A stretch of 64,000 nucleotides of DNA from Paenibacillus sinensis (GTDB lineage Bacteria > Bacillota > Bacilli > Paenibacillales > Paenibacillaceae): contig NZ_JAHCMB010000188.1 of NCBI RefSeq assembly GCF_019904155.1, positions 1 to 64,000 on the forward strand. The letters are read 5' to 3'. Below, piece by piece: positions 1 through 6,724 of the stretch (position 1 is its first letter; the number at the start of each line of letters is the position of its first letter). A program made the translations under genes and the position numbers. A model generated the notes under the pieces. That model saw only the letters and a list, made by a program, of their open reading frames with translations. It searched no databases and was not told where the DNA came from.

Positions 1-76
1 GAGGTTGATAGGCTGGGGGTGGAAGTGCAGCAATGCATGGAGCTGACCAGTACTAATCGGTCGAGGGCTTATCCAA
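1..76 (+). rRNA. 23S rRNA, 3' end (partial)
   Basis: The first bases match the conserved 3' end of bacterial 23S rRNA, including the GGTGGAAGTGC segment, the GCATGGAGCTGAC segment and the TACTAATCGG-TCGAGGGCTT terminus. The gene is cut by the window start. The exact 3' end is estimated to within a few bases. It is followed by a short spacer and a 5S gene, the usual rRNA operon order. Confidence 0.93.
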
Positions 77-174
77 AAAGACCCCGGAACACGAAGGGGC
101 AAAACGCAAATTTTCGTTTCGATCCAGTTTTCAGGCGATCAAGCCTGAATATGCATTTGTACCGCAAATGCCCG

Positions 175-291
175 TTTGGTGGCGATGGCGGAGGGGTTCC
201 ACGCGTACCCATCCCGAACACGACCGTTAAGCCCTCCAGCGCCGATGGTACTTGGACCGAAGGGTCCTGGGAGAGTAGGAAGCTGCCAAGC
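175..291 (+). rRNA. 5S rRNA
   Basis: This roughly 117-nt element starts TTTGGTGGCGATGGCG and carries the conserved CCCATCCCGAACACG and GGGAGAGTAGGA blocks. It ends at GCTGCCAAGC, whose GCCAAG pairs with the 5' end. It lies between the 23S end and a tRNA cluster. Confidence 0.95.
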
Positions 292-301
292 GGTATCATA
301 T

Positions 302-377
302 TCCCTGATAGCTCAGTTGGTAGAGCACTCGACTGTTAATCGAGTTGTCACAGGTTCGAGTCCTGTTCGGGGAGCCA
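302..377 (+). tRNA. tRNA-Asn(GUU), CCA encoded
   Basis: The acceptor stem TCCCTGA pairs with TCGGGGA and CCA is encoded. The anticodon loop gives GTT (Asn). It is the first of eleven tRNAs directly behind the rRNA operon. Confidence 0.95.
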
Positions 378-378
378 T

Positions 379-454
379 GCTCTCATAGCTCAGAAGGTAG
401 AGTGCATCCATGGTAAGGATGAGGTCACCGGTTCGATCCCGGTTGAGAGCTCCA
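379..454 (+). tRNA. tRNA-Thr(GGU), CCA encoded
   Basis: The acceptor GCTCTCA pairs with TGAGAGC. The anticodon stem CATCC/GGATG encloses a seven-base loop with GGT. CCA is encoded. Confidence 0.94.
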
Positions 455-462
455 TTTTTTAA

Positions 463-537
463 GGCCCGTTGGTCAAGGGGTTAAGACACCTCCCTTTCAC
501 GGAGGTAACAGGGGTTCGAATCCCCTACGGGTCACCA
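463..537 (+). tRNA. tRNA-Glu(UUC), CCA encoded
   Basis: The acceptor GGCCCGT pairs with ACGGGTC. The anticodon stem CCTCC/GGAGG has loop CTTTCAC, giving TTC (Glu). CCA is encoded. Confidence 0.95.
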
Positions 538-579
538 TTATTAAATGCTTGTGTTACTTCATAAGGATTCCATCAATAT

Positions 580-655
580 GGAGGCTTAGCTCAGCTGGGA
601 GAGCATCTGCCTTACAAGCAGAGGGTCGGGGGTTCGATCCCCTCAGCCTCCACCA
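580..655 (+). tRNA. tRNA-Val(UAC), CCA encoded
   Basis: The acceptor GGAGGCT pairs with AGCCTCC. The anticodon stem TCTGC/GCAGA has loop CTTACAA, giving TAC (Val). CCA is encoded. Confidence 0.95.
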
Positions 656-707
656 TATACTTCTTATATTTAGGTTTGAATATGGGTAAGATGTAAATAT
701 CCATTAT

Positions 708-782
708 TGGGGATTAGCCAAGTGGTAAGGCAACGGTCTCTGACTCCGTGATCCATAGGTTCGAATCCTATATCCCCAGCCA
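708..782 (+). tRNA. tRNA-Gln(CUG), CCA encoded
   Basis: The acceptor TGGGGAT pairs with ATCCCCA and the body matches tRNA-Gln. The anticodon loop CTCTGAC gives CTG rather than the more common TTG. The closing base pair of the anticodon stem (31-39) is a T-T mismatch, because the 5' arm is ACGGT and the 3' arm TCCGT. Confidence 0.9.
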
Positions 783-850
783 CTTCATTCCTGATATGAT
801 GCCTGGTTGTGAGGGCGAATCCGATAACCTTTCGGTGACTCCTTATCTGA

Positions 851-923
851 GAGCCATTAGCTCAGTTGGTAGAGCACCTGACTTTTAATCAGGGTGTCGA
901 AGGTTCGAGTCCTTCATGGCTCA
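851..923 (+). tRNA. tRNA-Lys(UUU), CCA not encoded
   Basis: The acceptor GAGCCAT pairs with ATGGCTC. The anticodon is TTT (Lys). The bases after the discriminator are CTT, so CCA must be added after transcription. Confidence 0.94.
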
Positions 924-936
924 CTTTCATTCACTT

Positions 937-1020
937 GCGCGTGTGGCGGAATTGGCAGACGCACTAGACTTAGGATCTAGCGTCTTTGACGTGGGGGTTC
1001 AAGTCCCTCCACGCGCACCA
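937..1020 (+). tRNA. tRNA-Leu(UAG), CCA encoded
   Basis: A class II tRNA of 84 nt with a long variable arm. The acceptor GCGCGTG pairs with CACGCGC. The anticodon stem CTAGA/TCTAG has loop CTTAGGA, giving TAG (Leu). Confidence 0.95.
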
Positions 1021-1027
1021 TTTAATT

Positions 1028-1102
1028 GCGGACGTGGCTCAGCGGTAGAGCATCGCCTTGCCAAGGCGAGGGTCGCGGGTTCGATTCCCGTCGTCCGCTC
1101 CA
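1028..1102 (+). tRNA. tRNA-Gly(GCC), CCA encoded
   Basis: The acceptor GCGGACG pairs with CGTCCGC. The anticodon stem TCGCC/GGCGA has loop TTGCCAA, giving GCC (Gly). CCA is encoded. Confidence 0.95.
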
Positions 1103-1108
1103 TAATAT

Positions 1109-1185
1109 GCGCCCTTAGCTCAGCTGGATAGAGCGTTTGACTACGAATCAAAAGGTCGGGAGTTCGAATCTCTCAGGGCGCGCCA
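1109..1185 (+). tRNA. tRNA-Arg(ACG), CCA encoded
   Basis: The acceptor GCGCCCT pairs with AGGGCGC. The anticodon loop CTACGAA gives ACG (Arg, with A34 presumably edited to inosine). CCA is encoded. Confidence 0.95.
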
Positions 1186-1201
1186 TTTAATTTCTTTATA
1201 A

Positions 1202-1275
1202 CGGGATGTAGCTCAGCTTGGTAGAGCACCTGGTTTGGGACCAGGGGGTCGCATGTTCGAATCGTGTCATCCCGA
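1202..1275 (+). tRNA. tRNA-Pro(UGG), CCA not encoded
   Basis: The acceptor CGGGATG pairs with CATCCCG. The anticodon stem CCTGG/CCAGG has loop TTTGGGA, giving TGG (Pro). The discriminator is followed by TTC, so CCA is not encoded. Confidence 0.94.
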
Positions 1276-1289
1276 TTCTTTCTAGCTAT

Positions 1290-1363
1290 GCGGGTGTAGT
1301 TCAATGGTAGAACTTCAGCCTTCCAAGCTGATAGCGTGGGTTCGATTCCCATCACCCGCTCCA
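1290..1363 (+). tRNA. tRNA-Gly(UCC), CCA encoded
   Basis: The acceptor GCGGGTG pairs with CACCCGC. The anticodon stem TCAGC/GCTGA has loop CTTCCAA, giving TCC (Gly). It is the last tRNA of the cluster and borders the phage-tail locus. Confidence 0.95.
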
Positions 1364-1386
1364 TCTTATTATAATCTTTCAGTTAC

Positions 1387-1411
1387 TCTTACATCCGGTA
1401 AGGGTTTTTTT
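1387..1411 (+). terminator. Rho-independent terminator after the tRNA cluster
   Basis: CTTAC and GTAAG form a short stem around ATCCG, followed by GG and a run of seven T. It lies 25 bases after the last tRNA and would end the rRNA-tRNA transcript. Confidence 0.7.
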
Positions 1412-1486
1412 GTGTTGATCAGACCTTCTCAACAACGGGCTGAAAAGATGAGATCCTCAAATATTGAATGAGAATATATGTTCGGA

Positions 1487-1900
1487 TCATGGTTCTAAAA
1501 AAATGCCGGCTTCAGGGGGAATCCCCATTCGCGAGCAGAAGCTTTCCAAGGATTCATCCTGCTCTGGACGGTTGAATGAAGTCAGCAGAAGAACGGCAAA
1601 ATGGTTGGCTTGTCGTTCCAGCTTGCCTGGGGCGAAATAGGAGTTTTTCTCAAGAAAGAAACGGTTGATCCCTTTATGCAGCCGATCATGAGCCAATTCA
1701 TGCGCACAGACGAACCTTTGCCATTCGGGTGACAATTCATTATGAATGATGATAAATCTTCTACGGAGTTTACGGTAATACAATCCCTTGGTATGGTTGC
1801 CCAGGTCCATAAAGCGGACATGAATGCTCAGAGCCTGGCATAGTTCGAACGGATTGTTGGTTTGGTATTTTCTTATCAGTTGACCGATCAGTTCATCCAT
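1487..1900 (-). CDS. ImmA/IrrE-family metallopeptidase
   Basis: A predicted zinc metalloprotease of the ImmA/IrrE family, which in ICEBs1 and related elements cleaves the partner repressor to induce the element. From the chosen ATG the protein has 137 residues. A HELAH zinc motif lies at about residues 67-71, with a downstream ERQANHFA segment that probably supplies the third ligand. An ATG six codons upstream (1918) has no visible ribosome-binding site, whereas the 1900 start has AGGTG seven bases before it. It lies just downstream of an XRE repressor gene on the same strand. By analogy it would relieve repression of the tail locus after DNA damage; that role is inferred. Confidence 0.85.
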   Translation of the reverse strand: MDELIGQLIRKYQTNNPFELCQALSIHVRFMDLGNHTKGLYYRKLRRRFIIIHNELSPEWQRFVCAHELAHDRLHKGINRFFLEKNSYFAPGKLERQANHFAVLLLTSFNRPEQDESLESFCSRMGIPPEAGIFLEP

Positions 1901-1951
1901 AGTCTTCACCTGCAGCATGATATATTGTACAAATGTAAAGCATCGGCTCCC

Positions 1952-2371
1952 TTACTCGGAGGGCGGCTTGCGTTTGTTCATGCGCTTGGCCTCCCAGAAG
2001 AGTCCTGTCAGCACATCCTTGATCCGCTGCTTGTCTTCCTCGTTGAGCGGAATTCCATCAAACATTAATTCCCCGTCATCCTCAAGCATCTTTTTAAAAT
2101 CGCGCTTATCCTTTCCAGTAGCCCACGCAGGAACCGAATCCATTTCGCTTGTGCCCGGAAGATATCCGGCCTGCTCCATTAACTGCTCATAGGGCATCCC
2201 AAGCGCGTCGGCAATTTTTCGCAATGTGGCCGGCTTGGGGACGCCTCTGATGCCGTTCTCCATTCGTGAAATCTGTGAACCGCTAATCCCGGTCATTGAA
2301 GCGAACTGGTTGAGGGTAAGTCCATGGGCTTCCCGCAGCTTTTTCAAATAAACTCCAAAATCTTGTCCCAT
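1952..2371 (-). CDS. XRE-family repressor (ImmR-like)
   Basis: A 139-residue protein with an N-terminal Cro/C1-type helix-turn-helix at about residues 9-60, including LTLNQFASMTGIS and SQISRMENG. The charged C-terminal tail is the expected protease-sensitive part. GGAG precedes the ATG at a normal distance. It is followed after 51 bases by the ImmA-like gene, reproducing the immR-immA pair of ICEBs1 and the repressor region of PBSX-like elements. The promoter in front of it (2410-2438) overlaps one of two inverted repeats, so autoregulation is likely. It presumably silences the rightward ArpU and tail genes. Confidence 0.88.
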   Translation of the reverse strand: MGQDFGVYLKKLREAHGLTLNQFASMTGISGSQISRMENGIRGVPKPATLRKIADALGMPYEQLMEQAGYLPGTSEMDSVPAWATGKDKRDFKKMLEDDGELMFDGIPLNEEDKQRIKDVLTGLFWEAKRMNKRKPPSE

Positions 2372-2409
2372 TCCGCAACTCTCCTTATAAACTCATCTCT
2401 TTCATAATC

Positions 2410-2438
2410 AATATATACGAATGTTGCCAAAAGGTAAA
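2410..2438 (-). promoter_or_regulatory. Leftward promoter for the repressor gene
   Basis: On the minus strand TTTACC (2438-2433) is followed by a 17-base spacer and TATATT (2415-2410), a good sigma-A layout. The -35 hexamer lies inside the inverted repeat at 2424-2437, so a protein bound there would block this promoter. Confidence 0.6.
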
Positions 2439-2468
2439 GACCATTAGAGATAAATTGCCTTTAGGCAA
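2424..2468. promoter_or_regulatory. Paired 14-bp operator-like inverted repeats
   Basis: There are two related inverted repeats, TTGCCAAAAGGTAA (2424-2437) and the perfect TTGCCTTTAGGCAA (2455-2468). Their centres are 31 bp apart, about three helical turns. Both lie in the divergent control region between the XRE gene and the ArpU-type gene. The same half-site TTGCC/GGCAA in both copies points to one binding protein, most simply the XRE repressor. Confidence 0.6.
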
Positions 2469-2520
2469 GATAAAGAGAGATACACAGAGATATTCATATG
2501 TACAAGCCTTGTAATCGGAT

Positions 2521-2549
2521 TTTACGGTAGAAAGAGCAAGTGGTATATT
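2521..2549 (+). promoter_or_regulatory. Rightward promoter for the ArpU-type gene
   Basis: TTTACG (2521-2526), a 17-base spacer and TATATT (2544-2549) lie about 100 bases before the ArpU-type start codon. The hexamers resemble those of the divergent repressor promoter. The paired inverted repeats are upstream of it. Confidence 0.5.
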
Positions 2550-2648
2550 ATAGAAAAATACGAACAACATACGAACACTGTCATTTTACCACATTCATAA
2601 GAGAACAATGAAGCGAATTCTCACACAAAGACAAAGGAGTGCTGCACA

Positions 2649-3152
2649 ATGAACCTTATATCAACTCTGCCTGAGCTGGACCGCCGACGGACTCAGATTG
2701 CGATCGAGAGCATGCTGGAAAAATACCGGATTTTCAAAACGATTACGTTTGAAGCACGTGAGGCTACGATCACGTATTCTTACTCGGAACGATTTCATGG
2801 ACCCACACATGCGATATCGGACTCAACCGGATCTCTCGCCGCTCATAATGTGGATGTACCCGCAGCCAGAATGGCTTACTGTTCCGCAATCGACTCGGTG
2901 GTGGAGCGCTTGGACAGCAGGGAACAGCAACTGCTTCGGGAGAGGTACATGAGACGGGACGAGGTCTATGACTATACCGTATACAACCATGTGCTGAACC
3001 CGCCGGTGAGTAAGGATACGTACGTGAAGATTCGGACCCGGGCTTTCTATAAAATGGCGCTGGCTTTTCATGAATTGAACATGCTTGATCTCAAACCGCT
3101 TTTGCCCACTTCAATGGCCAATACACTGAAGAAAACAATCCGGAAGAAATAA
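2649..3152 (+). CDS. ArpU-family phage transcriptional regulator
   Basis: A 167-residue protein resembling the ArpU/late-control regulators of Gram-positive phages, which have a sigma-region-4-like C-terminal half and switch on late genes. Residues 1-60 contain the typical LDRRRTQIAIESMLEKYR and YS(E)RFHG-like start. The segment SREQQLLRERYM followed by KIRTRAFYKMALAF looks like the DNA-binding half. AAAGGAG precedes the ATG. It is transcribed away from the XRE/ImmA pair and toward the tail genes, with a terminator and about 400 non-coding bases between. It is the likely activator of the tail operon; that role is inferred from family and position. Confidence 0.75.
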   Translation: MNLISTLPELDRRRTQIAIESMLEKYRIFKTITFEAREATITYSYSERFHGPTHAISDSTGSLAAHNVDVPAARMAYCSAIDSVVERLDSREQQLLRERYMRRDEVYDYTVYNHVLNPPVSKDTYVKIRTRAFYKMALAFHELNMLDLKPLLPTSMANTLKKTIRKK

Positions 3153-3230
3153 AGGTCAACGGTAACAAGTTGCGGTAAAGCACAATACAAACTTCTATAT
3201 CAAGCGGATGACCCAAGCGATCTTTGGATC

Positions 3231-3279
3231 GCGGCTCTTGAGACTTTCGACAGTTCAAGAGGGGGCAGCCGCTTTTTTT
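3231..3279 (+). terminator. Rho-independent terminator after the ArpU-type gene
   Basis: An outer stem GCGGCT/AGCCGC encloses an inner stem CTCTTGA/TCAAGAG and is followed by seven T. It separates transcription of the regulator from the tail operon, so the tail genes need their own promoter downstream of here. Confidence 0.8.
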
Positions 3280-3502
3280 GTGGCTTGAATCAGAGGCTTC
3301 CCTGCAACCGGCATATTACCCCCAAATATCAGCCCTTAACCCGCTCCTTTACCGTCTTCATGAGTGAAAAAAGAGATTATGATTATAACATGGCAAATGA
3401 AGCGAAAGGACACCAGGAAGCATAAATGCTTCACTCAAGCCTGCCACAAACGGCGGCCTATCATCGGTGAAAGCTTCTTTCGGCGTTTGTCATAAAGCCA
3501 TG

Positions 3503-3537
3503 ACGGATATCGTTCCTTTGTGAATGATATCCGTTTT
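3503..3537. promoter_or_regulatory. 13-bp hairpin in the leader of the tail operon
   Basis: ACGGATATCGTTC (3503-3515) pairs with GAATGATATCCGT (3522-3534) over 13 bp with one G-T pair and a six-base loop, followed by TTT. It lies about 90 bases before the first tail gene, in a non-coding stretch (3280-3625) that otherwise shows no gene. It could be an intrinsic terminator or attenuator, or as DNA an inverted repeat bound by the late activator. The sequence alone does not decide. Confidence 0.5.
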
Positions 3538-3625
3538 ATATTTCCGAACCTGATGAAGGGATAAAGGAGGGTTGTTACCAGTCTTAGCATGGTCCGGCTG
3601 GAGCCGGGAGGAAAGGAAGGATGCC

Positions 3626-4042
3626 ATGTCTGTGCGGCATTTGAAGAACTGTATCATTAGTGCGCTGGGGCAAAGTTTCCCGGAGGTGCCTGTAATTTCG
3701 GCCGAAGCCAATGCGGAAGGGCCGTCATTCAAGGTTAACTTGCTGTCGGCGGCTTATGAACGCAAGCGGGAAGATCGCTCCACGGCAGTGTACCGTTTCG
3801 GTATCCGCCATGAAGGCAGTTCGGTTGAAGAGACGGAGATGTTGACCGACGACTTGCAGGAAGCACTCTCCATTGTTGAAGGCGATGAGGTTCAATATCG
3901 CAGCCGGAATCAGCTGTGGACAGCGGAAATTCAGAATGAGGCGCCAATGTTCATAGCGGAGTACAGCATGTATGTGCTGCGAAGCGGGCAGCAGGGCCAA
4001 GTGTTAATGGGACAATTTGAAGAGGAAGGAAGATTGAAATGA
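3626..4042 (+). CDS. Phage tail terminator-like protein
   Basis: A 138-residue protein resembling small tail-completion/tail-terminator proteins of PBSX-like phages (DUF6838-type). These cap the tail tube and sheath after they reach full length. The start is ATG 3626, preceded by AAGGAAGG at good spacing. A longer TTG start at 3572 sits only one base after an AGGAGG and is unlikely. It is the first gene of the tail operon, and its TGA overlaps the ATG of the next small gene (ATGA). In a complete phage this position would follow head-completion genes, none of which are present. Confidence 0.6.
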   Translation: MSVRHLKNCIISALGQSFPEVPVISAEANAEGPSFKVNLLSAAYERKREDRSTAVYRFGIRHEGSSVEETEMLTDDLQEALSIVEGDEVQYRSRNQLWTAEIQNEAPMFIAEYSMYVLRSGQQGQVLMGQFEEEGRLK

Positions 4043-4212
4043 CCGTGAATGAGAAGAAGACAGGATTCGAGAAGAATCAGATTCTGGAATCGGCGTTTTT
4101 CACGCCAATCGAAAAAGATGTGTTGAATGTGATTTTGCAGCCGGAACGGTACTACACCGTCGAGCAAGCGAGAGAAGAATTGACATTCTTTATGACAAAG
4201 GAGGTTAACTAA
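4039..4212 (+). CDS. Small conserved-looking tail-operon protein, unknown function
   Basis: A 57-codon gene that starts in an ATGA overlap with the tail terminator-like gene and ends in a TAATG overlap with the sheath gene. Translational coupling on both sides is the main support that it is real. The product is charged and soluble, begins MTVNEKKTGFEKN and contains YYTVEQAREELTFF. It has no membrane segment. I do not recognise the family. The place matches the small gene that often lies just before the sheath gene in PBSX-type operons. Confidence 0.65.
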   Translation: MTVNEKKTGFEKNQILESAFFTPIEKDVLNVILQPERYYTVEQAREELTFFMTKEVN

Positions 4213-5534
4213 TGGCCGGAGGAACTTGGACGACGCAGAATAAAGTAAGACCCGGTGTGTATGTGGACGTGTCCACCCACTCAGGGGCGATTGGAACCGT
4301 AGGAGACCGTGGAATCGCAGCTTTGGCTCTGGTTCTTTCCTGGGGCCCCGCCGGAGAGATCATTACCGTAACGCCGCAGACGGAGGTGCTGAAGCTTCTC
4401 GGTTACGATTGGAGCCATGCTTCGCTGCTTCCGGTCCGTGAGGCGCTGAAGCGTGCCGGGAAGCTGCTTGTATACCGGCTGAATGCAGGCGTTAAGGCGA
4501 CCGCCACAGCCGGAGGCGTGAAGGCCACAGCCGTTCACGGAGGCATTCGCGGCAATGATCTGGCGATTGTCATCAGCTCCAATATCGAAGATGAGACCAA
4601 ATTCGACATCAAGACGATTCTTCAAGGAGCGGAAGTGGACAGACAGACCGTTTCGTCTGCAACTGAACTGGTCGCTAATGCTTTTGTCTCTTTTGAAGAG
4701 AATGGTTCCGAAGGACTTCAAGCGGCGGCGTCTATCCCCCTTGCAGGCGGCAGCGACGGTACCGTAACAAATCTGGATCACAGCAGCTTCATGAGCAAGC
4801 TGGAGGTGCAGGAGTTTCAAACCGTCGGTCTGCTGTCCGGAGACAATACGTTGAAATCCCTCTATGTCTCCTATGTGAAGCGGCTGCGGGATACAGAGGG
4901 CAAGAAGGTTCAAGCTGTGCTGGCCGATTATGCGGCAGCCGATTATGAAGGAGCGGTCAGCGTCAAGAACGGCGTTATTCTAAGCGATGGCACCGTAGTC
5001 GATAAAGTAAACGCCGTTGCCTGGACAGCTGGAGCAACCGCAGCTGCTGCGGTGAACGAGTCGCTGACCTATCAGGCGTATGATGATGCCGTGGACGCCG
5101 ATATTCGTCTGAGCCATTCCGAGACGGAGACGGCGCTGCAAAATGGCAATTTGCTCTTTACTTACAGCGGATCGAAAGCGGTGGTTGAGCAGGATATCAA
5201 TACGCTGACGTCATTCACGCCGGACAAGGGCAAAGTGCTGTCCAAGAATCGTGTGCTCCGCGTACTGGATGCGATTGCCGGTGATATGAAATCGATTTTT
5301 GAATCGTACTTTCTCGGCAAGGTCTCGAATAACGAGGACGGACGAGCCCTGTTCTGGTCGCAATGCGCCTCATACATGAGCGATCTTCAGGATTTGGGAG
5401 CGATTGAGAACTTCAACGCCCAGAAAGATATTACTGTAACGGCTGGCCGGGACGGCGACAGCGTAGTGCTGGAGATTGCCGTACAGCCTGTCGATTCGGT
5501 AGAAAAAGTCTATATGAAAGTGAAGGTGGCATAA
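4212..5534 (+). CDS. xkdK: Contractile tail sheath protein (XkdK-like)
   Basis: A 440-residue tail sheath protein of the PBSX XkdK type, the subunit of the contractile sleeve that drives the inner tube into the target cell. The N-terminus GGTWTTQNKVRPGVYVD is the classic sheath start, and the arm and C-terminal beta elements used for subunit linking are present. The C-terminal region contains KNRVLRVLDAIAGDMKSIFE, typical of the family core. Length agrees with PBSX-type sheaths. It is translationally coupled to the small upstream gene and followed after one base by the tube gene. Its presence makes the particle contractile (R-type) rather than flexible. Confidence 0.95.
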   Translation: MAGGTWTTQNKVRPGVYVDVSTHSGAIGTVGDRGIAALALVLSWGPAGEIITVTPQTEVLKLLGYDWSHASLLPVREALKRAGKLLVYRLNAGVKATATAGGVKATAVHGGIRGNDLAIVISSNIEDETKFDIKTILQGAEVDRQTVSSATELVANAFVSFEENGSEGLQAAASIPLAGGSDGTVTNLDHSSFMSKLEVQEFQTVGLLSGDNTLKSLYVSYVKRLRDTEGKKVQAVLADYAAADYEGAVSVKNGVILSDGTVVDKVNAVAWTAGATAAAAVNESLTYQAYDDAVDADIRLSHSETETALQNGNLLFTYSGSKAVVEQDINTLTSFTPDKGKVLSKNRVLRVLDAIAGDMKSIFESYFLGKVSNNEDGRALFWSQCASYMSDLQDLGAIENFNAQKDITVTAGRDGDSVVLEIAVQPVDSVEKVYMKVKVA

Positions 5535-5535
5535 T

Positions 5536-6000
5536 ATGGCGTTCCTGAAAGCAAGCGATACGATTTCCGGTCAAGAGGGCCGCGCCTTTGCGGTGATCGG
5601 CACCCAGACGGAAGAAATGTTCTATGTGAAGAAGCTGGAGGCTACGGTGGAGAAGCAAAAGGCGGAAGTCAAGACGCTGGGCCGCCGCGGCGTGCAGCAT
5701 AAAGCGACAGGCTGGTCGGGCAGCGGGTCGATGACGATTTTCTATATGACGAGCCGGTTCCGGCAGATGATGCTGGATTATATGAATACAGGCATCGATC
5801 AGTATTTTGATATCGAAGTGACTAACGACGATCCTTCTTCCAGCATCGGTGCCCAGCGGATCATCCTGAAAGGCGTCAATCTGGACAGCGTCATTATGGC
5901 TTCTCTCGACACGGAGTCGGATGCGCTGGAGGAAGATGTCAGCTTCACCTTTGAGGATGTGCAGATTGTGCAGACTTTCGGAGCGCCAACGCAAGCTTAA
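5536..6000 (+). CDS. xkdM: Tail tube protein (XkdM-like)
   Basis: A 154-residue protein of the PBSX XkdM family, the subunit of the inner tail tube. It begins MAFLKASDTISGQEGRAFA and contains the family segment VEKQKAEVKTLGRRGVQHK followed by GWSGSGSMTIFYMTSRFR. Length is typical. It lies directly behind the sheath gene, as in PBSX and Myoviridae-type tails. Expression would be high and coupled to the sheath. Confidence 0.93.
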   Translation: MAFLKASDTISGQEGRAFAVIGTQTEEMFYVKKLEATVEKQKAEVKTLGRRGVQHKATGWSGSGSMTIFYMTSRFRQMMLDYMNTGIDQYFDIEVTNDDPSSSIGAQRIILKGVNLDSVIMASLDTESDALEEDVSFTFEDVQIVQTFGAPTQA

Positions 6001-6109
6001 CAGCGTAAACAGCTGCTGCTAGCTGATGCCGCCGGGACGGAACCTTGAAGGGGACGTTCCGGCGATTCACGATGAGCCAATGATGAACTATATAGGAGGA
6101 GTAGGAAGA

Positions 6110-6532
6110 ATGAGCGAATTCAGTATGTTTTTTGCCCAAAATGTGAGCTGTGATACCACCGAGGAATTTATCGTCTCCAGCCGCTTCAAAGACCAGGACG
6201 GTAATCCCGTGCCCTGGAAGCTGCGCAGCATGACGGAGGACGAGAATCAGGAATGCCGGAAGGCGGCAACGCGTAAAGTCAAAGGCAAGAATGGCATCTA
6301 TACGCCGGAAATTGACGCCAATGATTATATGGCCAAGCTGATGACGGCAAGCGTGGAGTATCCCGATTTGAAAAACGCGGAGCTCCAGCGCTCTTACGGC
6401 GTTCTGGGCGCGGAAGCGCTGCTGCGGAAAATGCTGCTCCCCGGCGAATTTGCCGCGCTCGGCGAGCGTGTTCAGACGCTTAACGGCTTCGCTACAGATA
6501 TGAACGAACTGGTGGACGAAGTAAAAAACTGA
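6110..6532 (+). CDS. xkdN: Tail assembly chaperone (XkdN-like), frame-0 product
   Basis: A 140-residue protein of the XkdN/tail assembly chaperone family, which coats the tape-measure protein before tube polymerisation. The start ATG 6110 has AGGAGG at 6094-6099; the longer frame from 6026 lacks a site. The coding end carries a complete -1 frameshift signal (6523-6576), so a minority of ribosomes should make a 200-residue version. This short/long pair is the phage lambda gpG/gpGT arrangement, and the equivalent PBSX genes occupy the same place between tube and tape measure. Confidence 0.88.
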   Translation: MSEFSMFFAQNVSCDTTEEFIVSSRFKDQDGNPVPWKLRSMTEDENQECRKAATRKVKGKNGIYTPEIDANDYMAKLMTASVEYPDLKNAELQRSYGVLGAEALLRKMLLPGEFAALGERVQTLNGFATDMNELVDEVKN

Positions 6533-6576
6533 TTAACGAGGGCGACGGCGAAGCCAACCTGGCTTATTACGCCCTC
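6523..6576 (+). promoter_or_regulatory. Programmed -1 ribosomal frameshift site
   Basis: The heptamer A-AAA-AAC (6523-6529) lies in the correct frame, directly before the TGA stop of the chaperone gene. Eight bases later GAGGGCG (6538-6544) pairs perfectly with CGCCCTC (6570-6576), with an inner stem AAGCC/GGCTT (6551-6565). Slippery site, spacer and stem-loop all fit the canonical -1 signal. The -1 frame continues open for 60 codons to TAA at 6709-6711. Confidence 0.88.
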
Positions 6577-6711
6577 CATGAGCTGCATATCCTGCCGCAT
6601 GAGCTGATGTCGCTGTCCAAACGGGAGAGAGCCGCCATTTACGCTATGATCGCCGTGCGTGTGGACCGGGAGAAGCGGGAGAGAGCCAAATCCGGCTCAA
6701 GAAAGCGATAA
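6529..6711 (+). CDS. -1 frame extension of the tail assembly chaperone
   Basis: This 60-codon reading frame has no start codon of its own near its beginning. It is entered by slippage at 6523-6529, adding a C-terminal domain to make a protein of about 200 residues. The translated segment begins LINEGDGEANLAYYALHELH and contains LPHELMSLSKRERAAIYAMI, which resembles the T-domain of GT-type chaperones. It ends in a very basic tail and overlaps the AAAGGAGG ribosome-binding site of the tape-measure gene. Confidence 0.82.
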   Translation: MINEGDGEANLAYYALHELHILPHELMSLSKRERAAIYAMIAVRVDREKRERAKSGSRKR

Positions 6712-6724
6712 AGGAGGTGGATTC

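Noticed and set aside
1341-1363. tRNA-Gly 3' end as an attachment site of the tail locus
   Set aside because: No matching repeat was found near 16400 and there is no integrase gene.
2562-2580. Repeated ACGAACA upstream of the ArpU-type gene as a LexA site
   Set aside because: The two copies are direct, not inverted, and there is no GAAC-N4-GTTC arrangement as in Bacillus LexA boxes.
3572-3625. TTG start for the tail terminator-like gene
   Set aside because: AGGAGG lies only one base before this TTG, and the residues before M19 show no family features. ATG 3626 has a well-spaced AAGGAAGG.
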